Shown here: piece after piece, positions 54,132 to 64,000 of the stretch | Position numbering within the stretch: the stretch's first letter is position 1 | Layout of the letters: each line of letters starts with the position of its first letter | Origin: Erythrophleum ivorense | Lineage: Eukaryota > Streptophyta > Magnoliopsida > Fabales > Fabaceae | NCBI GenBank assembly: GCA_026724425.1 | Contig: JAIUCV010000076.1 | Span: 2,875,501 to 2,939,500 of the forward strand | Direction of reading: 5' to 3' | Length of the DNA stretch: 64,000 nucleotides | Position numbers and translations under genes: made by a program | Notes under the pieces: model-generated | What the model was told of the DNA's origin: nothing | The model's database searches: none | Seen by the model: the letters and a program-made list of their open reading frames with translations, nothing else

Positions 54132-57100
54132 CTACTTGTCGAACCACTTCTTGAACTCCAGCTTCATCTTTGCCTCAAGCTCCCAAGTCTCCCCCTCTAT
54201 ACCGCTACAGTCCCACAAGACTCTCCACAACCGTACCTTCTTGTGCTGCAGCACCTTGACTCTCCTCTCGAGAATCCTCACCGGAACCGCCGGAAACGTC
54301 AAAACAGGCCTAAGATCCTCTGGAATCTTAGCCACTAACTCCTCTGAATGATGAAGGCACTTCCTCAACATCGAAACATGAAACACCATTTGAAAGGCTC
54401 TCATACTCGGAGGTAACTCAAGCCGATACGCCACTTGTCCAACTCGCTCCACTACCGGAAACGGACCCATAAACCGCGGACTCAGCTTGTTCTCTGCTAT
54501 GGATCTATTAGGACCCCTCAACATAGCCATCTGGAGATACACACGATCTCCAACCTCAAACTCAAGCTCTCACCTCCGCCTAACACGATATCTTGAGCTT
54601 CCTTCATGTTCAGTCTCAAAACACATATCTTCTCCGTCGTTTCCTGAACATAAGTAGCTCAATAATTGCTGCGCTCCCCCACTTGAGTCCAGCATAATGG
54701 CGTCCTACATGGCCCCCCCCATACAAAGCGCCAAAAGGAGTCATCCCAATACTCGACTGGAAGCTGCTGTTGTAAGCAAAGTCAACCAAGCTCAAGTGAT
54801 CTGCCCAATGACCACCCTAGTCCAACACACACGTCCTCAACAAATCCTCCGAAGTTTGAATCGTCCTCTCTGACTGCCCATCAGTTTGTGGATGATCTGT
54901 TATACTCAAATGCACCTTAGTGCCCATCTCTACCAGAAACGCTCTCCAAAACTCAGAAGCGAATCCTGGATCTCTGTCTGACACAAAACTGGCTGGCACT
55001 CCATGCAGCCTCACAATCTCCCGCACAAATTTCTTAGCCAAGACAGCCGCTCCATCTGTCTTCTTAATGGCTAGAAAAATGTGCTGACTTGGTCAACCGA
55101 TCTACAATCACCCATATAGCCTCATAAGTCCGCGAGATAGGTAATCCCACCACGAAGTCCATCGTGATCATATCCCACTTCCACTCTGGAATGGGCAAAC
55201 TCTGCAAAACACCACCCGAAACCTGATGCTCTGCCTTGACCAACGAACACGTTGCACTTCGCAACCCAAACAGCCACATCTCACTTCATCCCGACCCAGT
55301 GATAATACCGTTTGAGATCACGATACATCTTTGTCGCTCTTGGATGAATTAAGAACTTGATCGCATGAGCCTCCCTCAGAATCTGCTGTCTCAACTCCTC
55401 AACCTTGGGTACACAAACCCGACCACGAACCAAAATCATCCCATTCGATGAGACCTGATATTCGGAAATAACTGCTCGCGATGCATCAATCAACTCTGCT
55501 CACTCTGCTGAGCCACTCTGAGCCTACTGAGCAATCTGTCTGATCAGCTGCCTCTAAGCCCAAAGGCTCCTCTGAAATAGCACAAGACACAATGTGCTAA
55601 TCTCACCCACTAAGGCCTCCTCATCCTGCTCTCGAGCTGAAACAAACCTCCGTCGACTCAACGTATCTGCCACCTGATTAGCATTGCCTGGATGATAGAT
55701 AATCTTCAAGTCATAGTCTGCCAGAAACTCAACCCAACACCTTTGTCTCGCATTCAACAACGGCTGAGTGAAGATCTACTGTAGACTCTTGTGATCCACC
55801 TAGATCTGCACTGACCTACCATATAAAACACCTCCAAATATTAAGCGCGAAGTCTTCGCTCCCAACTCAAGATCATGCGTAGGGCGATTACGCTCACCAC
55901 CCTTCAACTTCCTCGAAGCATAGGTGATCACTTTGCCCTCCTGCATCAAGACACCACCCATACCAACTCCTGAAGTATTCGTACACACCATATAAGGCTT
56001 CCCTGGCTCGGGTAATGTCAAAACTGGTGTACTAGTCAACATCTCCTTCAGCTTCCCAAAGTTCTCCTCGCACTCCGGCGACCAAACAGACAGGACATCC
56101 TTTTCCGGTCCACTTCATTATTGACTGTGACTTGCTCGCAAACCCCTTGACGAATCTCCTGTAGTAGCCTGTTAAACCCAGAAAAATCCTGATCTCGGTA
56201 GCACCACTTGGTCTAGGCCAATCCTTGATAGCATAAATCTCCGCTGGATTTACTGAACTCCCACTGCAAAAACAATGTTACCCGAAAATCCCATATGTCG
56301 CTGCCAGAAACTGCACTGGCTCAAATTAGCATACAACTTATACTCCCGAAGCTTCTCCAGAACCAAACTTAGATGAACTTCATGCTCTTCTGAAATCCTC
56401 GAACTCCTGAACCACTCGGATATCTCCGGTGGCAACCTCACGACTGGACTCCGACATAATGTTTGTCAAATATGCCTCGCAACCTCGCTCTATCATCCGC
56501 TCTGCCTGAATAGTCAAGATTACAAGACTCCCGGAAGTCAGTCTCACTCCCTGAAACACCAACCTTCCGCCAACACGCTCAAACACCACTCTGCCTCAAC
56601 AACATCCCTATGGACTCGGAAATGCGCTGATCAGTCCATCCCCCGAATAACGTCAGACAGCTCCACCGGATTGATGACCAAAACTGTTGGCATCGACTGC
56701 CCAGCAATCTGAACATCCACTGCTCTAGCACGGCTCGAAGTAGCCAGGAATCTTCCACCGGCCACCTTGACCAAACCTGAACGTTCACCAGCGCTGCTTC
56801 GGATGCCACTGCTCTCGGCCCGTTCCGGAGTAATGAAGCAATTAAATGCTCTATAATCAAACAACACGTGAGACTCAACACCGCCCACTAACAAGGTCCT
56901 CACACAATTACAAGCGTCGAGAACCCTAACAACTATATCACCGTAAAATAAAAGAACAGACGACCATCACAATTCTACTACTAAGAATTTACGAAGTCTG
57001 AGTCAAGAATTTACCTGTGATCTGCCCGGACTGACTAGTCTGGCCAACCTCTGCCGAATAATACCCTCTCGGCGCCTCTCCACTTTGACCCAACGGCTGC

Positions 57101-58030
57101 ACCGCTGCGATTTGAGACACTGGTTGAGCCACTACTGGCTGAAACGCTACAATAGCCATCAGCTGCAACTCAGGACAAATAGATCTGCTTGATATGCTCC
57201 GGCTCTCTGCAATGGAAGCACGCCTTAACATCCCGATATGACTCCCTCCTGGGACAGCTCGCCACACGGTGCTCCGTGCTCCCACAACCAAAACAAACAC
57301 CACGACCACTTTGGCCGCCTCCAGGAACCTCCTCCCACCTCCTCTTCTGGCCCTGCGCAGGCTTACTGCCTTTGCCAGAACCAGAACCGAAACCCGCACC
57401 TTTGCGCTGCATGCTGCTGCTGGCTCCTCGGCTGAAACGTAGGAGCAACCACAGACAGAACAACCACCGGACCAACATGCTCACGCTGATCCTCCTCAAT
57501 CGAAACTGCCAGCTTTATTAGCTCTGCCTTCAAGAAACGCGTAGCAAACCTCTACATCTGCCCCATCATCTCTAGATAAGGCGGACTCTCACCAACTGCA
57601 GCCTCCTGCTGCCTAACATCTGCAGCCTCCTGCTGCCCGACAACTGCAACACCCTGCTGCCCAACAACTGCAACACTCTACTGCGCCCCTGTCACTAGAG
57701 GTGCACTCGGAGCCTGCCCCGGAACCGCTGGCGGAAAACATGTCAACAACTGCGTCAATAACCCCACAACAAGGTCATCACGACCCTGAGCCGGAGAAGC
57801 ACCCGCACCTGGGGCAGCCCCAACTCCCGCGCCTCTACCGGCACCCAAACTGGGCTCACTCGCCACACTCACTGAATGAGCCACTGACGCAGACGCCACA
57901 ATAAGCGTCGCACTCGCTCCCGACTCAGCCTCTGGTCCACGACAACAACCCCGTCCTCCACGGCCCGCAACTCGGCCACCACGGCCAACTACTCTGCCCC
58001 ACGGGCAACGACACTACCGCGACCTCTAAT
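54132..58030 (-). pseudogene. Gypsy copy 2 gag-pol remnant
   Basis: Readable minus-strand pieces: gag start region and SVSVASEPSLG (57899-57678), a knuckle-like CFHCREPEHIKQI and FQPVVAQPVSQIAAVQPLGQ (57499-56989), protease (56903-56380, with DYRAFN where copy 1 has DSGAFN, so the catalytic motif is altered), RNase H (56042-55554, VCTNTSGVGMGGVLM, ELGAKTSRLIFGG with frameshift), and integrase (55493-54132, MDFVVGLPISRTYE, VSDRDPGFASEFW, GQSERTIQTSEDLL). The reverse transcriptase core is absent: EFEDF joins directly to the EEHEVHLSLVLEKL segment at 56396-56403. Gag also lacks its core between the MMGQM and SIEEDQREHVG segments. Many stops and frameshifts. Confidence 0.85.
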
Positions 58031-58248
58031 ACATGGAACCATCTCACTGTACTACCACAGAACAGTAGATGAGCATACTATAAACACACAACAAAAACAC
58101 AAAACAACTCACCGCAGAATCTCTTGAAAGCCGAAGAGGATGATACTAAGACTACTAACTGACTAAATTACATATAATCAATTAAACACATAGTCTCAGT
58201 TCACCCAATTCTAGCAGTCCTAAAACTGTATACGCTCTATTACCAAAA

Positions 58249-59426
58249 TGAAACAACCAATTTTTTTTTTTTTTTAAATATTTATCCCGAATTAATATTC
58301 TCATAAATATTAATTCTCAACAGCTAACACAAACATCAAAACAATGCGGAAGTCAATAAAATTCAATAAATAATAACCAATTCAGTTCAACAATTAATTT
58401 TGATAAATAACTGTTAGCAACATAAACACCAGATTCTAACAATTTAAACAATTAAATAAAAAAATAAAATCCTATCATCCTCTCCTCGGCTCTGATTCCG
58501 CGATCACACTTTTCTTTTACCTGCATCATATTACGAAAGAGATGCATAAGTATTTCATAAATACTTAGTGAGGTGATCACCCCGCATACAGGCCAATTAC
58601 GCAATTTTCAGACATTTAAACATAATTAATAAATCTCATAATTATTAAAATAATTTCTTTAATTATTAAATAATTTTCATAATTAAATAATAATTTTTAA
58701 CAATTAAAATAATTTTCATAATTATTTTTGAACCATTAATTAATTCCACCATTGAATAATTAATTAAACCAATTTAACCACTTAAACCAATTAATTCAAT
58801 TAAACCATTTAATACAATCAATTAAAATCATAAACCGATTAAATCACTTAGCCAATCCAAATCAATTAAAATATTAAACCGATTAAACCACTTAACCGGA
58901 ACCGCGCAGACCGCGGTGTCGACCGACACCAATGGTGTCGTTCGACACCAATTCGCATATGCGAATTCCAGAACAACGAACAGCGACGGAAAAACACCAA
59001 ATCAACAATAATTGTCACCAATAACACGATTAAACATGCAAATCAACATCAACTCAACATAAACTCAACCAATCAACCAACTTTCTAGAAAATCATGGGC
59101 CTACGGTCACGCACTCACCTCGACAAAGGATTAGAAAGGGGAAAAGAGAGAGATAGCGATGAACAACGACGAACGGCCTTCGATTCCACCCAGAAATCCG
59201 ATTTCTCCCACAAATTTCCACTTTTCTCTCCTCTGGCACTGTTCGTGAAGAAAACGCGGCTACAACCCTTTTAACTCTAAACCTAGGGCTTCCTCGTCCA
59301 AACCAGCTAAACCAGACGACTTAAATCGAATTAACGTGATTTTCAATAATCGGTGACGACCGACACCCTTCTGATATCGCTCGACACCAACCCCGAAAGT
59401 CAGCTCTTCGGTTTATAGATGTTACA
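58249..59426 (-). repeat. 5' LTR of Gypsy copy 2
   Basis: 1,178 bp, collinear with 51936-53235. Only one clear GGTGTCGACCGACACC (58914-58929) with an adjacent GGTGTCGTTCGACACC (58934-58949) remains in the U3 cluster, and a damaged pair near 59352-59387. Confidence 0.87.
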
Positions 59427-59431
59427 AATAT

Positions 59432-60400
59432 AATTGTTTTTATTTTTTTAAATAAACGTGATGACGTAATAGATGATGAAAAATTATAAACTTGTTAATT
59501 TTTTTTGGGAGAGTGTTTATTGTTGGTGTGTTCAACTAAAAGTGTGAATGGATGAAGAAGACTCACGGTTTTTTAGGGAGTGATGACCAAACCTCTCTCT
59601 CATACTTCCATTCACCAAATTATGAAATTATGTGAAAGAAAATAAACTAAAAGTTCGAAACAATTAATCAAAATTTTGAAGAATTATATCTGCATACTAT
59701 ATTTCTCATGGTTACTATTCAATATTTTATTTTCTTTGTTAGGCATTTTTTAAATTACTAGAAGGTTTTGGACCCAAATCCATATATTCTTCCGGTTCCA
59801 AACTCGGAACCAAATATTTTTATATGGTCAAATATTTTTAACTCGATTATTATAACTTACAGTTGATAATTTTCCAGTTAAGCTAGCTGCATTGATGTTG
59901 TATTACAATTGTTCCGCCCAATCTATTCGTTTCACACTGCCTGTTCCATCCTATCAATTGTTTCATACGGCTTGTTCTCATGTTACCATTCAGAACTTAA
60001 ATATGAACGGTTACTTTGAAAATGCTAAGTAATTATTACCCTGGAAATTAGAATACCTATACCTACCCTTACGTTACGAAATACGAACGGAAAATTATCT
60101 ACCCTAAGAAAGTATCAACGAAACAATCAACGCGTACATAAATTATCTACCTACTTGAATAAATGTGTATATATATATATGTTGAGAGAGTAAGTCAACA
60201 ATTTTCTTTTTTAAGTCTAGAATCAATTTAATGACTACGCGAAAACAACAACAAACTAAAGAATTTTAATTTAATACGCAGGGATTCCATTGGTAAAAAA
60301 AATATATATATAGCATTATTATATTTTACAATTTTTTTAAAAATATATATTTGTTAAACAGAGTCTCTATCTCTCTATCTCTATGTACCCCTCGTTGTTC
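59432..60400. other. Intergenic and upstream region of the glutamine synthetase gene
   Basis: AT-rich DNA between the Gypsy LTR and the glutamine synthetase TATA box. No gene seen. The LTR end lies about 1.1 kb from the start codon, so any distal promoter elements of the gene further out have been pushed away or replaced. Confidence 0.6.
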
Positions 60401-60407
60401 TATAAGT
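60401..60407 (+). promoter_or_regulatory. Probable TATA box of the glutamine synthetase gene
   Basis: TATAAGT lies 130 bp upstream of the start codon, after a CT-rich stretch, giving a transcription start near 60430 and a 5' leader of about 100 bases. The TATATATATA run near 60300 is a weaker alternative. Confidence 0.5.
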
Positions 60408-60530
60408 ACTCCTCACAACCACGAACTCCAAAACATCATCTCACAAACCAAAAACCCACAATCTCAAGGATTCGATTATTTTTCTCATTACAAAAATTTG
60501 AACAATCTTCTTTGTTCCTTTTTCGTAACC

Positions 60531-62748
60531 ATGAGTCTTCTTACAGATCTCATTAACCTTGACCTCTCTGACTCCACTGAGAAAATCATCGCTGAATACA
60601 TATGGTTCGTCTTCTTCTTGTTCCTCTGTTTTTTTTTTTCTTGCCTCTTTCTACACATTCTTGTTCCTCTGTTTTTGTTCATCGTGAGCCTATTTCTTTT
60701 ATTTGGCTTTTGTGTTACTTTATCCGGAGAACAAGGGCATAAATAAAAGACAATATATTTTTTTTTTATCATTTCCCACTGTTTTTCAAGCTTTCTAATT
60801 ACATATTTAACCACTAAAAAAAGAGTTATGTGTTTTGTCGTTTTCTAATTTGTGCTTACCGATTTTCTTAAACAGGGTTGGTGGTTCTGGAATAGACATG
60901 AGAAGCAAAGCCAGGGTAAATCTCATTCTCTTTTACTGAATCTGATCGAAAAAAATAAACTTTCAAAATTTACCAAGAAGGAGAAAGCTGATACTCACTC
61001 ATGTTCTTTGGTTTATGTGAATCTTCAATTTGATTAGATTGGATTACTGAGTCTAAGTCTCTGTTCTTTATAATCTGCAGACTCTTCCTGGACCTGTTAC
61101 CGATCCATCGAAACTCCCGAAATGGAATTATGATGGTTCAAGCACTGGTCAAGCTCCTGGTGAAGACAGTGAAGTGATCTTATAGTAAGAAACCATTCAA
61201 GATTTTCTTGAAAGACCAATCTCCTTTGATTTTGTTTTGTTTTTATTGTTCTTGATAATCTTTCTTTTTGTATGTGTTTCTTAGCCCTCAAGCGATCTTC
61301 AAAGATCCTTTCCGTAGAGGCAACAACATTCTTGTGAGTTGTTTAAAACTTTGATTTTCTTGTACATGTTCTGTTCTTGAAGTTACCAAAGATTGATAAC
61401 CCGTTTTTTTAATCGGTTTGATTCAGGTTATGTGTGACACTTACACTCCTGCTGGTGATCCAATCCCTACGAACAAGAGACATGCTGCAGCTAAGATCTT
61501 TAGCAACCCTGATGTTGAAGCTGAAGTGCCATGGTTAACCCAAATTTCCCCTGTTTTCGTCTCTTAAATCGTTTTCGGGTTCTTAGATTGCTGATTTTTT
61601 CCTCTGTAAATTAGGTATGGAATCGAACAAGAATACACTTTGTTGCAGAAAGATGTGAACTGGCCTGTTGGATGGCCCATCGGTGGCTTCCCTGGCCCTC
61701 AGGTACATTCCGATCTTTTTTCGTCTTTTCGATTCTCTGTTCTCGGCTTCTGACATTTCTGTGAATCCATCTCCTTGACAGGGACCTTACTATTGCAGTG
61801 TTGGAGCTGACAAATCTTTTGGGAGAGACATTGTTGATTCTCACTACAAGGCCTGTTTGTATGCCGGAATCAACATCAGTGGGATCAACGGAGAAGTCAT
61901 GCCGGGTCAGGTAATCTTCAAAAATCCAATAAAGTCTCAATCTTTAGATCACTTATGACCTAAAAGTTTCGATCTTTTTGTTGAGACAGTGGGAGTTCCA
62001 AGTCGGACCATCCGTTGGTATCTCTGCTTCTGATGAAGTGTGGATCGCTCGTTACATTTTGGAGGTATATTTAAAAACCATCCACTCTCAATTCTTGATG
62101 ATCTTTTAATGGAAATATAAACTTAAAATTCAAGTTTTTTGGGGTTTTGAAAGCAGAGGATCACAGAGATTGCTGGTGTGGTTGTATCTTTTGACCCAAA
62201 ACCAATTCCGGGTGACTGGAACGGAGCTGGTGCTCACACCAATTACAGGTAAAGAGAATCGTGAAACTTGAGCTTGTTTATGTAACTGATCTTTATTCTG
62301 TTTTCTGTAAGAAAATCGAATAACGTTTTTTTTCAGTACTAAATCAATGAGGGAGGAAGGAGGATACGAGGTGATCAAGACGGCAATTGACAAGCTAGGA
62401 CTGAGACACAAGGAGCACATTTCTGCTTACGGTGAAGGCAACGAGCGTCGTCTCACCGGACACCATGAAACAGCTGACATCAACACTTTCCTTTGGGTAA
62501 AGTTTATGAAAACACTGCTCTAAATTTGTAAAGAGTTGATAACATTTTTTTTTTTTTGTAATACTGATCTTGGTGTTTTGGATCTTGTTTAAAAGGGTGT
62601 TGCGAACCGTGGAGCATCGATTCGAGTGGGACGTGATACCGAGAAAGAAGGGAAAGGATACTTTGAGGATAGGAGGCCAGCTTCAAACATGGATCCTTAC
62701 ATTGTTACTTCCATGATTGCAGAGACTACACTCCTCTGGAATCCTTGA
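60531..62748 (+). CDS. GLN1: Cytosolic glutamine synthetase (GS1), 11 exons
   Basis: Exons: 60531-60604, 60876-60915, 61081-61184, 61285-61333, 61427-61533, 61615-61702, 61782-61910, 61990-62064, 62157-62248, 62337-62496, 62596-62748. All introns are GT..AG and the sum is 1,071 nt, giving 356 residues. The enzyme makes glutamine from glutamate, ammonium and ATP in the cytosol. There is no transit peptide (MSLLTDLINLDLSDSTEKII), which separates it from plastid GS2. Active-site parts: YDGSSTGQAPGEDSE (Asp56), EQEYTL (Glu129, Glu131), GEVMPGQWEFQVG (Glu192), GAGAHTNYS (His249), the flap NERRLTGHHE (Glu297), and RRPASNMDPY. The end is SMIAETTLLWNP. Length and exon pattern are those of Arabidopsis GLN1 genes, and it is closest in feel to GLN1;1/GLN1;2, but the exact paralogue is not assigned. 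No disabling change is seen. Confidence 0.96.
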
Positions 62749-63199
62749 AAGAAAGATCCTTGAAAAATCTTGAAGTTGCTTTGAATTTGGTTTCTTGGAA
62801 GTTCCAAGTTTGTCTATTTGTACTGTTTATTAAGCAATTGTACCGGTTGATATTTGCCGGGGATTGTCATTTGTGGGGCCTTTTCTTTTAATCTCTTGGG
62901 TTTTTAGGTTTTGTGGTTGGAGCAAATCAAGATTTGCTCTGTCTCTTTGACCTTTTATTGAACCCTTCGTATTTTGTATTTAATAAGACGATCTGAAAAG
63001 GCCTTTTTCATGTTTCAATCTGAGAGAGACTATTCAACAAGTTCACAAATAACTACACTATAATACTAAGTACTAGGGTTGGACCCGCGCCTGCACGGAA
63101 TGATGGTTTCCGAATTTGTATTTTTATTAAAAGATGTCTATTTAACTATCTTGAAATTTTATGCGATGAATTTTTATCTTGTTTTGGTTATTGTCTTCG
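62749..63199. other. Glutamine synthetase 3' UTR and flank
   Basis: The 3' untranslated region is T-rich; likely polyadenylation signals are AATAAG-like words near 62981-62987. After about 63050 the sequence CTACACTATAATACTAAG, followed by ACTAGGGTTGGACCCGCGCC, resembles the 5' ends of some Brassicaceae Helitrons, but only a short piece is present before the LINE. Confidence 0.5.
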
Positions 63200-64000
63200 T
63201 TTTTTTTTTTTCAGCGAAACTCCATGTATTATTAAAACAAACCTTGTGGCCTGGTTAAATGAACCGGCCCACTAGGCAACAAAGTGGTTACATGGGAGAA
63301 AGGGGAACCTCGTGTCCGAGATTCTTTAGAAAGAGCATCAGCACGGAGGTTTAAAAGGCGAGGAATAAAAACTAAGGAAAAGAGATTAAAATTATGACGT
63401 AAAACATTAAACTCTTCAAACTCTGAGGCCAGCGAGGGCCATTCTTCTTCGTCCTCGATCAGCTTGACCAGCTGGAGACAGTCGGACTCAAATCTCATAG
63501 AGACATGTCCTAGCTGCCCAACCACTGTCATCGCCCAAATGAGGGAATGAAACTCCGCATGCAAAGGTGATCGCACCTGTGCTTTTGCGAAAGAGCCCGA
63601 GAGGCTCAAGGCTCCATCCATATCCAGCACCAATCCCCCTCCAAAGATCGTGGTGTTATGTATCCATGACGCATCTACCTGGCATCTTGGATATACAACG
63701 GTTTCAAACTCGTTAGGGATTGCCGCGCTGTTCGCATGTTCGTCGAGAGTCTCCGAAACTACTTGAGCTACTTGCCAAGTATCGGATTCAGCTATGGCGT
63801 GCTGAATAATTTCCGAAGGCGTGATATCTTTATCATTAAAGACCTTATCGTTACGCGCCTTCCAAATATACCATAGAATCCAGGGGAAGCACTCAAGACT
63901 CTTTGTCGATGTACCCATATCCTTTGCTCACCACAAGAGATGATCGATATTGAGAAATAGAGCTCCACTCGGGAATATACCCGGAGGTTGAGAAATATCA
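63200..64000 (-). mobile_element. LINE (non-LTR retrotransposon) 3' end with RNase H domain, partial
   Basis: Minus-strand element whose poly-A tail is the T-run at 63200-63211. It continues beyond the right edge. The coding frame (63918-63232) holds FPWILWYIWKARNDKVFND, typical of the region after the zf-RVT finger in plant LINE polyproteins, then an RNase H domain with CQVDASWIH (Asp), AEFHSLIWAM (Glu), FESDCLQLV (Asp) and LRADALSKES (Asp). An in-frame TGA at about 63928-63930 (NIDHLLW-stop-AKDM) interrupts the upstream frame, so this copy is broken. It points towards the glutamine synthetase gene tail-to-tail. Confidence 0.85.

Larger units (their letters stand above)
51936..59426 (-). mobile_element. 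Ty3/Gypsy retrotransposon copy 2, minus strand, internally deleted
   Basis: LTRs at 51936-53235 (3') and 58249-59426 (5'), beginning TGAAACAACC and ending GATGTTACA. Flanks AGTAT (51931-51935) and AATAT (59427-59431) are a probable 5-bp target duplication with one mutation. The coding part parallels copy 1 but lacks the central gag region and the reverse transcriptase core. The tRNA-Met primer site has drifted (58233-58245). It is non-autonomous and dead. Confidence 0.87.

Noticed and set aside
60351..60746. A 131-codon frame with membrane-like C-terminus overlapping the glutamine synthetase start
   Set aside because: It consists of the 5' leader, exon 1 and the T-rich first intron read through; the conserved splice donor at 60605 and the protein match show that it is not a separate gene.
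1..64000. tRNA, rRNA or other RNA genes
   Set aside because: Only tRNA-complementary primer sites were found; no complete tRNA fold or rRNA sequence was recognised.

Overview
This window is plant nuclear DNA, most likely from a member of the Brassicaceae. The evidence is an Emigrant-like MITE, a Mutator element carrying an ULP1-like gene with a DUF1985 domain (a combination known from Arabidopsis), an Athila-like LTR element with a tRNA-Asp primer site, and a cytosolic glutamine synthetase of Arabidopsis form. Species cannot be decided from the sequence. Only one clearly functional host gene is present, the 11-exon glutamine synthetase at 60531-62748 (+). Nearly everything else is a layered transposon graveyard.

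Region 1.6-35.3 kb is one old Mutator-like element (MULE) blown up by later insertions. Its transposase lies on + (1627-16303) and its DUF1985/ULP1-like gene on - (35253 to 17228). Four elements sit inside it, each bounded by a target-site duplication: (i) a solo LTR at 3646-6989 (TSD CTGGT) that itself contains a second solo LTR of the same family at 4961-6632 (TSD GAGCC); (ii) an Athila-like LTR retrotransposon at 7580-15685 (TSD CAGTT) with nearly identical LTRs; (iii) a minus-strand Copia element at 17739-23520 (TSD AACTT); (iv) a CACTA element at 25634-34321 (TSD TCA) with two genes. At all of these junctions the interrupted MULE reading frame resumes exactly once the insert and one TSD copy are removed. 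Without the inserts the MULE genes span about 7.7 kb.

Region 35.3-41 kb is AT-rich non-coding DNA holding three short DNA transposons: an Emigrant-like MITE (TSD TA), a PIF/Harbinger Tourist-like MITE (TSD TAA) and a 1,080-bp Pack-MULE (about 200-bp TIRs, perfect 9-bp TSD) that carries an intact 140-codon ORF resembling a plant host-gene family.

Region 41-59.4 kb holds three members of one Ty3/Gypsy family (LTRs beginning TGAAACAA and ending GGATGTTACA or GATGTTACA): a long decayed copy at 40996-48720 (-), a solo LTR at 49605-50857, and a deleted copy at 51936-59426 (-). Their LTRs carry many copies of an inverted-repeat motif, GGTGTCG-NN-CGACACC.

Region 59.4-64 kb has the glutamine synthetase gene with its promoter, a possible Helitron terminus near 63070, and the 3' end of a LINE on the minus strand running off the right edge.

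The best candidates for something not yet described are the Athila-like derivative whose gag-protease ORF is fused in frame to an integrase tail, the Pack-MULE with an intact captured ORF, the coincidence of LTR deletions with the GGTGTCG-NN-CGACACC motifs, and the duplicated TATA/hairpin module inside the CACTA element.
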